Of a stretch of 64,000 bases of DNA, positions 18,540 to 28,008 are shown piece by piece. The stretch is from contig JAHBVR010000022.1 of NCBI GenBank assembly GCA_019637395.1, positions 71,589 through 135,588 on the forward strand, in the 5' to 3' direction. Positions within the stretch are counted from its first letter, which is position 1. Each line of letters starts with the position of its first letter. The position numbers were made by a program, and so were the translations under genes. Source of the stretch: Vulcanimicrobiota bacterium (GTDB taxonomy: Bacteria > Vulcanimicrobiota > Xenobia > Xenobiales > JADMJV01). The notes beneath the pieces were generated by a model. It worked only from the letters and a program-made list of their open reading frames with translations, did not search any database and was not told where the DNA came from.

Positions 18540-19559
18540 ATGTCGGAAATGCGCTACAATGTGGCCACTCGCGATTGGGTGGTGGTGGCGCCGGAGCGCG
18601 CCCGCCGCCCGGAGGATTTCCACGCCGCTAAACCCGCCATCACCGAGGACCGGCCAGCCCATCGCGCCGATTGTCCGTTTTGTCCGGGCGGGGAAGCCAA
18701 TACCCCGGGAGAGACCGTGCGCTTTTGCGATGCGCAGGATAACTGGCAGGTGCGTTCGTTCCCCAACCGCTATCCGGCGCTGACGGCGGAGGCCGAGGAG
18801 GGCCCGCCGACGGGGTCGTTATTTCAACGCCGCCGGTTCGGCTCGGGCATTCACGAGGTGGTGGCCGAGAGCCGGCGACACAATGTCACGCTGGCTCTTC
18901 AGAGTGAAGCCGAGATCGAACTGGTGCTGCGAGCCTGGCAGCAGCGCAGTCAGGAGCTGTTCCACAAGCGCGAGTTGGAACACCTGGTGGTGTTCAAGAA
19001 CCACGGCGTTTCGGCGGGAAGCTCGCTGGAGCACCCGCATTCCCAGATCATCGGGCTGCCGGTGTTGCCCTCCTCGGTGCGGCGGCGATTTGACGACGCC
19101 TTTCGCTTTTTCCAGAAGGGCAAGGGTTGCGTCTTCTGCGAAATGCTGCGAGCCGAGCTGGAAGACGGCTCCCGGGTGGTGGTGGAGAGTTACGGATTTC
19201 TGGCTTTTGTGCCCTTTGCTTCGGATTCACCTTATTCGATCTGGATCGTGCCCAAGCGCCATTGTCATTGCTTCGCCCTGACGGAACGCAGTGAACTGCA
19301 TGAGCTGGCCGGCGTGGTGAAGCAGGTGCTGGCCCGGTTGTACGTCGGCCTGCGCGACCCGGACTATAATTTGATCGTTCGTTCGGCCAATCCGCCCGGT
19401 CCGGGCACCCACTTTTTCCACTGGTATATCACGGTGGTTCCGCGTTTGAGCCGGATGGCGGGTTTTGAGTTGGGGACGGGTATGTTTATTCGCTCGTCAC
19501 TGCCGGAAGCGGATGCGGCTTATTTGCGCGGTCTGCAGCTTGTTCGCGAAAATAAATAA
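18540..19559 (+). CDS. galT: galactose-1-phosphate uridylyltransferase
   Basis: 339 aa. Family blocks: MRYNVATRDWVVVAPERARR, the zinc-site DCPFCPGGEANTPGE, a second zinc/nucleotide block VVFKNHGVSAGSSLEHPHSQ with the active-site HPH, and CVFCEML with FHWYITVVPRLSR near the end. GalT swaps UMP between UDP-glucose and galactose-1-phosphate in the Leloir pathway. ATG at 18540 has a GGAGG only one base upstream; ATG at 18549 gives an 11-base spacing and is also possible. No other galactose gene is nearby. Confidence 0.88.
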   Translation: MSEMRYNVATRDWVVVAPERARRPEDFHAAKPAITEDRPAHRADCPFCPGGEANTPGETVRFCDAQDNWQVRSFPNRYPALTAEAEEGPPTGSLFQRRRFGSGIHEVVAESRRHNVTLALQSEAEIELVLRAWQQRSQELFHKRELEHLVVFKNHGVSAGSSLEHPHSQIIGLPVLPSSVRRRFDDAFRFFQKGKGCVFCEMLRAELEDGSRVVVESYGFLAFVPFASDSPYSIWIVPKRHCHCFALTERSELHELAGVVKQVLARLYVGLRDPDYNLIVRSANPPGPGTHFFHWYITVVPRLSRMAGFELGTGMFIRSSLPEADAAYLRGLQLVRENK

Positions 19560-19700
19560 GCCACCAGCAGTCGGGGGGGGTCACCTGCTAGCGGCTCTGG
19601 CGTTAGAATAGCACCTGGGATTCCGGAGAGGATGGTAGAAATGTTCTAAAAACTATGTAGGCATACATGGTTAATTCTGGTTATTAGGATTGGGGCGCTC

Positions 19701-20372
19701 ATGAGTATCGAAGTTCTCTACGCGGGCAATACGCCGGCCATTCAACAACTGGCCGAACAGGCTCGCCAGTTGGTGCTTTCCGTGCAGCCGCAGGCACACC
19801 AGGAAATCGAAACTTCCTGGGGGGGTTATTTGCTCTTCAAGCAGGTGGCCGGCGCCGGCAATACCGTGTGCTGGGTCAGCCTGCACAAGAAGCACGTCTC
19901 GATTGGATTCTCGATGGGCGCGGAAATGTCGGACCCGGAAGGGCTGTTACAGGGCACGGGCAAGCGGCAGCGTCACGTGAAGGTCAAGCTGCCAGAGGAG
20001 TTGCAGAAGCCCGGGCTGCGCGCGCTGATCGAGCAGGCCTGGACCAGCCAGCCCGCGGCCGGCATCTTGGAGGATGCTCTCGAGCGTATCCGTGAGATTT
20101 GTCTGGGCCTGGCCGGCTCGCAGGAGAAACTCTCCCACGGGCATCCCACCTTCTACACGCGCAAGCGCTCCTATGCCGTCTACGGGATTTACTCGCCCTC
20201 CATCGCCTTCAAGCCAGACCCCGCCAGGGCTCTGAGTTACGCCGAGGATGAGCGCTTTTTCCCCACCCCTTATCTGGCTCACCAGGGTTGGCTCTCTTTC
20301 AAGATTGACGCGGATACCGATTGGGAACTGGTTCGCGAACTGGTGGAAGGCAGCTATCGCCTGGCCATTTGA
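19701..20372 (+). CDS. DUF1801/YjbR-like two-domain protein
   Basis: 223 aa. The first half (residues 1-115: EIETSWGGYLLFKQ, CWVSLHKKHVSIGFSMGAEM, RHVKVKLPEEL) matches DUF1801-type alpha/beta proteins. The second half (GILEDALERIREICLGLAGS, then HGHPTFYTRKRSYAVYG and FFPTPYLAHQGWLSF) matches the MmcQ/YjbR fold. Both are small cytoplasmic domains with a cyclophilin-like or double-wing DNA-binding fold but no known reaction. They are usually separate proteins. The end overlaps the 3' end of the ABC-F pseudogene by 19 bases. Confidence 0.7.
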   Translation: MSIEVLYAGNTPAIQQLAEQARQLVLSVQPQAHQEIETSWGGYLLFKQVAGAGNTVCWVSLHKKHVSIGFSMGAEMSDPEGLLQGTGKRQRHVKVKLPEELQKPGLRALIEQAWTSQPAAGILEDALERIREICLGLAGSQEKLSHGHPTFYTRKRSYAVYGIYSPSIAFKPDPARALSYAEDERFFPTPYLAHQGWLSFKIDADTDWELVRELVEGSYRLAI

Positions 20373-21832
20373 AGGGTCTGTTCGAGGCCGATGGCCTTCA
20401 GGAAGTCCAGGTCGTGACTGGACACCACCAGGCCGCCGGGCCAGGCCTGGAGCGCCGCCGCCAGCGCTTTTTGGCCGAGCAGGTCGAGGCTACAGGTGGG
20501 CTCGTCGAGAATCAGCAGTTCCACTGGGGGCCTTCGCCGCAGCAGGCAGATCAGGGCGGCCCGCACCCGCTCTCCCGGGCTAAGGACCCGTCGCTTAATA
20601 ATTCAGACGTTTGGGCACCAGATCCATCCCCACCCGCTGCGTCGCAACTTCGCACCGTATAACCCGATACGCCTTGTCGTTGCTCCTTGCGGGAGGGGCA
20701 CCTCTGGCACCGAAACGCCCACCTTATTAAGCGCCGGGCCCTAAGGGAGCGCAGAGGACGCTGAGCCAGAGCCAGGGGAAACTTGTGGGCCACCAGATCT
20801 TCCGGACTGGTAAAGCCAAGCAAACTCTCCTCCAGCATTCAGTCCCCGCCTCCCTGGGCAATGGTGCCCAGGCGCGCAGGGTCCGACCAGGCGGAGCCGC
20901 GCTCGGGCCTGCGACGGCCGGCCATGATCTCTAAAAGAGTGGCCCGAGCCATTGGGACCGATCACCGCCAGTCGCTGATGCTTCAGGGTCAGGCCAAGTT
21001 CACTGACCACCACGATGGGGCTGTCCAGGGTGGTCTCCCAGTCGAGGTCGGGCAAGGTCAGCGGGAGCTTCACCTGAAGAGCTCGCCGGCTGGCTTTGGT
21101 AAACTGGCGCACCGCCTCCAGGCGAGCCTCCCGTTCCGCTTTCTGCTTTCCGTGGTTGACCTGGGCTTGATTGCGCTTCATATTCAAAATGACGCGCGGA
21201 CTGCCGCGGTCCATTTCGCGCACCCGGCCGTAGCGCTCTTTGCGCGCTCGGCGCCGAGCCACCAGGTCGGCCTTTTCCTCCTGATCCACCAGGCGCTGCA
21301 GGGAGCTCAGGTAGGCCGCTTCCCGGGCGGCGTCCTGACGTTCGAGTTCGCTTTCCAAGGAGGTCAATGAACCGCGAAAATAGCGGCAACCATTTTCCGA
21401 GAGCAGAAAGAAGTGCTCGAAGTCCTGCAGCAACTGGGTGTCGTGCGAAGCCACCAGAGCGCCCCCTGGCCATCGGTTCAGCCAGTGCCGTAGCCAGGCG
21501 ATGCCAGCCGCGTCGAGGTCTTGCGTCGGTTCGTCCAGCAGCAGCAAGGCGGGAGCCTGGCGCTGGGCTTCAGCCAGGCGTTGTTTGCGCAGTTCCCCGT
21601 GACTGAGGTCGGTGGGCTCTTGTAGTTGCCGAACCAGATGGGTTTTGCTGCGCCGGAGTACTTTGCCGCTGGTCGGTTTTCGCCATCCCGCCAGCACTTC
21701 CAACAGGGTGGACTTGCCCACTCCGTTGCGTCCGATCAGGGCGACTCTCTCCCGGTCCAGGCTGAGCTGAAGTTGCTGGAAGAGAATTCGGCCGCAGGGC
21801 ATGATCATGGTCAGTCCGGAAGCTTCGAGCAT
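20354..21832 (-). pseudogene. ABC-F ATPase, inactivated
   Basis: The first nucleotide-binding domain is intact: GRNGVGKSTLLEVLAGWRKP, signature LSHGELRKQRLAEAQ and LLLLDEPTQDLD. The linker (ARRRARKERYGRVREMDRGS, then an MKRN block) is typical of ABC-F proteins, which act on the ribosome. The second Walker A reads IGPNGSG then shifts frame, consistent with loss of five bases (the Lys-Ser codons) near 20943. A nonsense codon follows at 20841-20839, then a 156-bp insertion splits the signature region. The C-terminal part, GERVRAALICLLRRRPPVEL with LILDEPTCSLDLLGQ, resumes at 20566. Three independent lesions indicate a dead gene. Confidence 0.85.
20585..20740. mobile_element. 156-bp MITE-like insertion with CTAAG target duplication
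   Basis: The ends are inverted repeats: GACCCGTCGCTTAATAA on the left, and on the right TTATTAAGCGCCGGGCC, whose reverse complement is GGCCCGGCGCTTAATAA (15 of 17 match); weaker match continues to about 38 bases. The 5-bp direct repeat CTAAG flanks both sides (20580-20584 and 20741-20745). Removing the insert and one CTAAG rejoins the ABC-F signature as RSLSPGERVR. There is no room for a transposase, so it would have been moved in trans. Confidence 0.8.
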
Positions 21833-23190
21833 TTGAGATCCTCCTTGAGCTGCTTGAGAATTCTCGTTTCAGCCTGCAGGTTCAGGCGCAGGCCGCGAGC
21901 TGTGGGTTGGCTTTGGAGCACCCGGCAGTCACGGTAGATCCGTGCCATGATGGCCGCCGCGGAGTAGGGAACGAAGAGGGTGCGAGTGTCCAGAGCCTTT
22001 CGAACGATGCTTAGCAGTTCTTCTTTGAACTCTTTGACGGCCGCCGGGTCCTGGCTACTGAGCAGCCGGAAGGGATGCCCCTGACTGGCTTTGGAGAGAA
22101 GCGCCCAGGGCACTTCGTCCAACAAATCGGCTTTGTTGAATACATAGAAACGGTCGATCGAGTCCGCGCCCAGGCGTTCCAGCATCTGGCGGGTGATTTC
22201 CAGGTGGCTTTGCCATTCATAGTCGCTGACGTCGACCACCAGCGTGAGCAAACTGGCTTCGCGGATTTCAGCCAGAGTCGACTCGAAGCTGGCCAGCAGG
22301 CGTTCGGGCAACCGGCGGATGAAACCGACGGTATCGCTGAGCAGCACGCGTTGCCCGTGACGACTCAGACTGCGCGAGGTGGTGTCCAATGTTTCAAAGG
22401 GCCGCTGGCGAGCCGACAGGCTTTCCGCCGTCAGAGCATTCATCAGCGAGGTTTTGCCCGCGTTGGTATAGCCTACCAGGGCGATGCGCCGGCAATGGCC
22501 GCGGCCCTGACGCTGTTGCAGTTCGGACTTTTGGAATTTGAGTTGCGCTTTCTTGAGTTCGGCCAGACGGCCATCGAGTTGGCGCGCCAGCAGTTCCGAG
22601 GCGGTTTCACCGGGTCCACGACTACCGGCCACACCGCCCATTTGTTGGTCCATGTCGATCCCTACTCCGCGAATGCGCGGCCTGAGATATTCGAGCCGGG
22701 CAATTTCGACCTGAACTCGGGAGCGTCGCGTGCTGGCGTGTTTTAGGAAGACATTGAGAATCACGCCCTCACGGTCGCAAACGGGCATTCCGGCCAAGTC
22801 TTCCAGGTTGCGCATTTGGGAGGGGGACAGTTCGGCGTCGAGCACCAGCATGGTGGCACCACAGGCGCGGGCCCGCGCGGCCACTTCGCGGCAGGTTCCT
22901 TTGCCCAGCAGAGTACGCGGGTGTGGCTTCGTGAGCATCCGTATTTCGTGTCCCGCCACGGTGTCCCCCTGGGCTCGCACCAGTTCGGTGATTTCGTTCA
23001 GTTGGGCCTGGCGGATGAGAGGGTCGGAAACTCGGCCCACCGAGAGTACGTAAACGGTGTTCCCATTTTCCGGCTGCGTTTGGGGAGCGTGCGAGCGAGT
23101 TCGCCACTCGTTTACCAGTCGTTCCCACTCGCCATCATCGGCCAGCGGTACTTCTTCGTGTTCCGGAACAGGCATGGAATAAAATCGCAT
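21811..23190 (-). CDS. hflX: ribosome-associated GTPase HflX
   Basis: 459 aa. The N-terminal HflX domain (residues about 45-190) has LLGKGTCREVAARARACGAT, LVLDAELSPSQMRNLE and the Gly-rich RGPGETASELLAR. The GTPase domain starts with RIALVGYTNAGKTSLMNAL (Walker A), then LLSDTVGFIRRLP (G3) and FNKADLLDE (G4). HflX splits stalled or hibernating ribosomes under stress. The usual P-loop K[ST] is kept as KT. Its 3' end overlaps the first 22 bases of the ABC-F gene, so these two ribosome-acting genes were once coupled. Confidence 0.93.
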   Translation of the reverse strand: MRFYSMPVPEHEEVPLADDGEWERLVNEWRTRSHAPQTQPENGNTVYVLSVGRVSDPLIRQAQLNEITELVRAQGDTVAGHEIRMLTKPHPRTLLGKGTCREVAARARACGATMLVLDAELSPSQMRNLEDLAGMPVCDREGVILNVFLKHASTRRSRVQVEIARLEYLRPRIRGVGIDMDQQMGGVAGSRGPGETASELLARQLDGRLAELKKAQLKFQKSELQQRQGRGHCRRIALVGYTNAGKTSLMNALTAESLSARQRPFETLDTTSRSLSRHGQRVLLSDTVGFIRRLPERLLASFESTLAEIREASLLTLVVDVSDYEWQSHLEITRQMLERLGADSIDRFYVFNKADLLDEVPWALLSKASQGHPFRLLSSQDPAAVKEFKEELLSIVRKALDTRTLFVPYSAAAIMARIYRDCRVLQSQPTARGLRLNLQAETRILKQLKEDLKCSKLPD

Positions 23191-23461
23191 AGAAATTCCT
23201 CATTTCTGGAAAAGGGCGCGCCCAAGCCAGCCGCCGCGAAATGCATTTTGACAATTCGGGAATAGCAAAGCCAGGTCGTGAAATGGGCGCGAGCGTAGCG
23301 GGGGCAGCCAAATGGGACGGGCTGCAAGTTCTCGGGGAGAGAAGGCTACACGAAGGACAAGTAGATCATAGCTGAATTAGCATAACCGATGAATTGCCAA
23401 AGATCAACAACCTCGTTGCGACATCGGGGGAGCGGGAGGGGAGGAGCGGGAAGCTGCCGGC

Positions 23462-24787
23462 ATGCTACGTTCTTTGCTTTTTTTGAGTTTGCTGGCCAGC
23501 GCCTGGGCGGCGGAGAATCCGGATTGGACGACTCCGCTCGAGCCCTTCCAGATCGCCGATAACCTTTACTATGTAGGCTCTCGCGACCTGGCCAGCTACC
23601 TGGTGACGACCTCCGAGGGCAATATTCTGATCAACGCCAATCTCGAGAGTTCACCGCCTTTGATTCGCGCCAGCGTGGAAAAGTTGGGTTTTCGCTGGAA
23701 CGAAATCAAGATTTTCTTGAACAGTCAGGCTCACTTTGATCATGTGGCCGGGGCCGCGCAGGTACTGCGTGAGACGGGGGCCCAGGATCTGGTGATGGCG
23801 GAAGATGCCGAGGTCATGCGCAGCGGCGGCAAGTCCGACTTCGCCGCCGGCAGCGATGGGATTCTGACCTATCCGCCGGCGCCGGTGAACCGGGAGTTGC
23901 ACGACGGCGAGGTGGTGAAGCTGGGTGACATGGCTCTCACGGCGCATAAAACCGCCGGCCACACCCGTGGCTGCACGACCTGGACCTGGCCTACCACGGT
24001 GCGGGGCCAGAAACGGAACGTGGTGCTGGTGGGAGGGTTGATGTACCTCCCTCAGTATCGCCTGGTGGACAGGCCGGGCCAGCCGGCCTCGTATCCGGGC
24101 ATCGCGGACGATTTTCGCCGCACCTTCGCCGAGATGCCCGGCTATCCGTGCGACATCTTTTTGGGAGCGCACGGCATGTATTTCGACATGCTGGCGAAGT
24201 TGCAGCGCGTTCCGGCTGAAGGGCAGAGGGTCTGGATCGATCCTGACGGCTACCAAAAGTTGCTGGAGAAATCGAAACGGGCTTTTGAAGCCGAACTCTC
24301 GCGCCAAGCCAGCCAGCCCGCGGCCGCTCCGGTCCGGGATTGGCAGCCATCTCCCGGACAGAAGCCGCATGAACGCGTCAGCGATCTTTTCGGCGGGCGC
24401 ATTTCCCTCTACATCGACCTGCCGGACAATCATTTGATTGTGGTCGACCAGGTCAATCGCACTCGCACGATTATCGATGTTCCTCGCCCTGAGCATGCGA
24501 AACTGACCGAGGCTTACCTGCGCGCCGTGGAACATGCGAAGATCGTGACCGCCGAAGAAAAGGACGAGGGCTTTACGCTGACCTTGGGAAAAGTCGAGCT
24601 CGTTTTCACAGTGATCCGTAAGGACAACCGAAGTTGGGTGGTGATTCATTTTGCTCGGCTGCAACCACCGGGTCCCAAGACCTTTTTTGCCGTTCCTCAA
24701 GTTTGGGAGGAGACGGACCCGGAGGCGGCCAGGCTGGTTGAGATCAAGCATTACTTCGAACAACTTTGGGTCAAGGCCGGGCTTTAA
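23462..24787 (+). CDS. exported subclass B3-like metallo-beta-lactamase with C-terminal extension
   Basis: 441 aa with signal peptide MLRSLLFLSLLASAWA. Residues 20-270 match B3 enzymes (VGSRDLASYLVTTSEGNILI, TAGHTRGCTTWTW, FLGAHGMYFDM). The metal motif reads NSQAHFDH (residues 87-94): Q89 stands where most B3 enzymes have His116, as in GOB-type lactamases; H91, D93, H94, H167 and H237 supply the rest. Residues about 285-441 form an additional domain (RISLYIDLPDNHLIVVDQVN, VIRKDNRSWVVIHFARLQPP) not present in ordinary B3 lactamases. Beta-lactam hydrolysis is possible but unproven. Confidence 0.8.
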   Translation: MLRSLLFLSLLASAWAAENPDWTTPLEPFQIADNLYYVGSRDLASYLVTTSEGNILINANLESSPPLIRASVEKLGFRWNEIKIFLNSQAHFDHVAGAAQVLRETGAQDLVMAEDAEVMRSGGKSDFAAGSDGILTYPPAPVNRELHDGEVVKLGDMALTAHKTAGHTRGCTTWTWPTTVRGQKRNVVLVGGLMYLPQYRLVDRPGQPASYPGIADDFRRTFAEMPGYPCDIFLGAHGMYFDMLAKLQRVPAEGQRVWIDPDGYQKLLEKSKRAFEAELSRQASQPAAAPVRDWQPSPGQKPHERVSDLFGGRISLYIDLPDNHLIVVDQVNRTRTIIDVPRPEHAKLTEAYLRAVEHAKIVTAEEKDEGFTLTLGKVELVFTVIRKDNRSWVVIHFARLQPPGPKTFFAVPQVWEETDPEAARLVEIKHYFEQLWVKAGL

Positions 24788-24829
24788 CCTGGTTGTAACA
24801 TCCAGAGCGGCTCAAGCTGGCATACTGAG

Positions 24830-27055
24830 GTGGGGGATAGCACCTTGAAGCTCAACCAGGCCCACAGTCGAAATCAGCATTCGTTCCAGGTCCGCCTGCA
24901 ACAGCAGCGCGATGCCCGCAATGGTCCCGCTCTGGAGAGCGTTGACCGGCTGCTGGTTCGCCCGGAGGTGGGGGCGACCGATCTGTTCAAGTCTTCACCC
25001 GCTCCGCGCCGTGAGTTCGCCTCCGTGGACGAGTTGGTGGTGAGTGCCAATCAGTCCTTTGATGAACTCGACAATGTCGATTTTGCCAGCTTCCGTAATG
25101 ACAAGGCGCTGGCCAGGCAGGTTCTGCAAGAGAGCCGCCAGGAGCTCCAGAAGTTCCATCCGGAGGGGCCGGGCCAGGCCTTTAACCGCGACCTGCGCCG
25201 GGTGTTGCACGCCCGCTATCTGCAGGGACACGGCGTCCAGGTCCAGGCGCATCTGGACGATGCCGAGATGGCCCGCCTGCGCCGTTACGTGCAGGCTCAA
25301 GACAGCAGCATGAATGTGGCTGACGCGGTGCGCTCGCTGAACGCCGCTCTGGAAAAGGGCGAACAGGCGGTGGAAAATCTGCTGCTCGAAGCCGAGCGCG
25401 GGCTTTTCCGGGAACGCGGTGTCAAGCCGGAAGTCTTTGAGCAGAAGCTGGCTCCGCTGGGCATTCCCGGTCTGGGCGCTTTGCGCGACTTTTCCGATTC
25501 CTGGGCGGTGGCCGAGGGCGGCCGTTTCCTCAATCAGGTTCAGGGGCAGAGCCTGGACGAAATGCGCCAGAATATGACGCAGCAGTTGCTGAGCAGCCAC
25601 GGCTATCTGACCTCCGGGTTGGATTCCACCACCGCCCTGAGTCTGTTGCGCGACCGCAATTCTGAGGGCCCGCGCAGCAACGCCACCCTGGCGGAAGCCA
25701 TTAACGCCGCCGTGGCCGGCGGCGAGAAGGATTACTTCAAGCTCAACCTGGTCGCCAACCAGCGGATTCTGGGCGAACTGGGAATTCAGCCGGAAGACCT
25801 GGCCGTGAGCGACGAAGCTCTGCGCGATACCTATCCCGAAGTCGAGCCGGGCGAGGCCCGGGCCGAGCGTACGCGCGTCCTGCGCGATCTGGTGCGGGTG
25901 CTGCCCGACGCCGAACGCGCAGCGGCCATCGAGCATCTGGGCGAAGAAGAAGCCGATTTGCTCAGTGCCGAAAGCGTGCTGCACAAGTATCTGGGCGAGC
26001 GCATTCGCGATTACTCCGGTTATGCCGCCGGTTACGGGCAGATGGACGCCATGCAGCGGGCCAATCTACTCTCGGGCCTGAGCCGTCTGCCTGAAGAAGT
26101 GCGCGCCCAGGCGTTTGACGGGAGCAACGCGGACACGCTCAACAATCTGGAAGACAGCATCGAATCAACCTTTGGAGTACAGGTCCATCGCCAGGCCGGC
26201 ACGGCCCCCGACGGCAATGAAAGTTACGCTCCTTTCGTGAAAGATTGGACCGTGCAGGGGTTGGTGGATCTCTACAATGCTCTGGCCAGCATGGCCAAGC
26301 ACGGCAAGCTTCCCAAAGACCTGGCGGGAGTGACTCTGAGCTTTATGGCGGGAGCTCCCAAGTCCCCTTCGATGACTCCGGTGGAGTTGAAGGGAGGCAT
26401 CCAGCCGCCGGATACCTTCGACCGTCCGGCGGCGAGCTCGTATACGCAGGGGTTGAGCGGCTTTTACGGCGAGTGCGGACAGGATGAAAAGGGCTACGAC
26501 GGCGTGGTGCTGTATGATGACGCTCTGTATGGAGCTAACAGCGACTCCACCGTGGGAGTCACTCTGGCCGAGTCTACTTTGATTCACGAACTGGGCCACG
26601 CTATTCAACTGGGCGGCACGCCCGGCGCTCCCAAGAAGCAGCGCGAACTGGAGGACGCCACCCGCATGGCCGAGTGGTCCTCTTTGTCGGGTTGGATGGA
26701 GCCGGGACGAGTGCTGGCCGACGGCCGTATGGGCGACTTCGAGTACTACTACGACGCCACCGTGCAGGTGGACAAGCGCCAGGAGGTGGCCACCACCTAC
26801 GGTGCTTCCGACCCCTGTGAGGACTTCGCGGAATACACGCCCTTCTTCTACAAAGACCCCTCCACCGCCATGGGCCTGTCGGCGGAGAAGTTCCTTTACC
26901 TGAACCAGTTGGTGGGAGATCACTACAGCCCCGCCGAGGTTCAGCAAGTGGCCCGGCAGGTCGGGCTGAAGCCGGAAGATATCGAGGCGGCCAACACCAG
27001 CATGCGGGATAAGGTCAGCCTGGCCCCTCAACAAGCGGGCATTATCGCAGCTTAG
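24830..27055 (+). CDS. large HExxH putative metalloprotease
   Basis: 741 aa without an obvious signal peptide. Residues 1-440 are helical and rich in Gln, Glu and Ala (LNQAHSRNQHSFQVRLQQQR at the start). The C-terminal third has a zincin motif STLIHELGHAIQLGG (H586, E587, H590), and about 80 residues later DPCEDFAEYTPFFYKDPSTA, likely containing the third ligand. Anthrax-lethal-factor-like and other toxin zincins show a similar layout, but no close family is recognised. GTG at 24830 is used; TTG at 24845, eight bases after GGGGG, may be the true start. Monocistronic. Confidence 0.65.
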   Translation: MGDSTLKLNQAHSRNQHSFQVRLQQQRDARNGPALESVDRLLVRPEVGATDLFKSSPAPRREFASVDELVVSANQSFDELDNVDFASFRNDKALARQVLQESRQELQKFHPEGPGQAFNRDLRRVLHARYLQGHGVQVQAHLDDAEMARLRRYVQAQDSSMNVADAVRSLNAALEKGEQAVENLLLEAERGLFRERGVKPEVFEQKLAPLGIPGLGALRDFSDSWAVAEGGRFLNQVQGQSLDEMRQNMTQQLLSSHGYLTSGLDSTTALSLLRDRNSEGPRSNATLAEAINAAVAGGEKDYFKLNLVANQRILGELGIQPEDLAVSDEALRDTYPEVEPGEARAERTRVLRDLVRVLPDAERAAAIEHLGEEEADLLSAESVLHKYLGERIRDYSGYAAGYGQMDAMQRANLLSGLSRLPEEVRAQAFDGSNADTLNNLEDSIESTFGVQVHRQAGTAPDGNESYAPFVKDWTVQGLVDLYNALASMAKHGKLPKDLAGVTLSFMAGAPKSPSMTPVELKGGIQPPDTFDRPAASSYTQGLSGFYGECGQDEKGYDGVVLYDDALYGANSDSTVGVTLAESTLIHELGHAIQLGGTPGAPKKQRELEDATRMAEWSSLSGWMEPGRVLADGRMGDFEYYYDATVQVDKRQEVATTYGASDPCEDFAEYTPFFYKDPSTAMGLSAEKFLYLNQLVGDHYSPAEVQQVARQVGLKPEDIEAANTSMRDKVSLAPQQAGIIAA

Positions 27056-27290
27056 GGCTGAACCCCCGCATCGCTACCGGCCGTGACCATCCGGCCCGCG
27101 TCATTACTGCCCGGCGACCGGATTTCACCAGGAAGCTGGTTCGCTAACCCTGTGAAGACCCGTAGTGGGAACCGTTTCGCCGAGGACGGGATTTACTTCC
27201 CGCAGGCATTCCCCCTGGACAGATCGGCTCGGATGCGATATAAAGAAATCTGTACATAATCTTAATGTCATAGTTGACCTGGAGGGCCCC

Positions 27291-27929
27291 ATGAAGCTGT
27301 TGCTGGAGCGATACCATGATTTTCGTCAGTCGGTGCTCAGCGCCAATCAGGAGTTCTATCAGAATCTGGTGCTGGGCCAGGAGCCGGAGACGATGCTGAT
27401 CACCTGTTCCGACTCGCGCATTTGCCCGGAGTCGATGTTCGGCTACAAGCCAGGTGAGGTTTTCGTTCTGCGCAACGCGGGCAACATCGTGCCTTCTTAC
27501 GGACAAGGCATGAGTGGCGGCGAGGTGGCCACCATCGAGTACGCCGTGGCCGTTCTCAAGGTCAAACACATCGTAGTGTGTGGTCACACGGGTTGCGGGG
27601 CTATGAAGGCGCTGCTGGATCCCCAGTCGGTGACTTCCTTGCCGGCCGTGGCCGAATGGCTGCGTAGCGCCGAGAATACTCGCCGGGTGGTGATGGAATC
27701 GAATCCCAAGGCGGAAATGAAAGACCTGGTCTCGGTAGTGGCGCGCGAGAACGCCCTTTGTCAGTTAGATAACCTGCGTACCCATCCGGCGGTGGCCGCG
27801 GCCGCGCGCCAGGGCAATCTGAACCTGCACGCCTGGGTCTATAAGTTGGAAGATCACGTAGTGGAAGCCTACAATCCCGCCACCAGCCGATTCGAACCGG
27901 TGATGGCCGAGGAGACGGCCTCCGTTTAG
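27291..27929 (+). CDS. beta-carbonic anhydrase
   Basis: 212 aa from ATG at 27291, preceded by GGAGGG. Zinc ligands are in TCSDSRICPES (Cys, with Asp-Arg dyad) and VVCGHTGCGAMKALLD (His and Cys), with FVLRNAGNIVPSYGQGMSGG between them. It interconverts CO2 and bicarbonate in the cytoplasm. The standard beta-class length of about 210 residues is kept. The 235 bases before it hold no gene and include several short inverted repeats; I could not assign a known riboswitch. Confidence 0.93.
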   Translation: MKLLLERYHDFRQSVLSANQEFYQNLVLGQEPETMLITCSDSRICPESMFGYKPGEVFVLRNAGNIVPSYGQGMSGGEVATIEYAVAVLKVKHIVVCGHTGCGAMKALLDPQSVTSLPAVAEWLRSAENTRRVVMESNPKAEMKDLVSVVARENALCQLDNLRTHPAVAAAARQGNLNLHAWVYKLEDHVVEAYNPATSRFEPVMAEETASV

Positions 27930-28008
27930 CTTCCAGAGCCAGGCCGGCCGCCCGACAAGTGGGCGTCAGGTTTGTCGGAAGGACAATGTCAGTCCCTGCG
28001 GAGGAAGC

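Noticed and set aside
20585-20740. Small intact IS element
   Set aside because: At 156 bp it has no coding capacity for a transposase.
27056-27290. Riboswitch before the carbonic anhydrase gene
   Set aside because: Short inverted repeats are present, but no conserved core of a known riboswitch class could be matched by eye.
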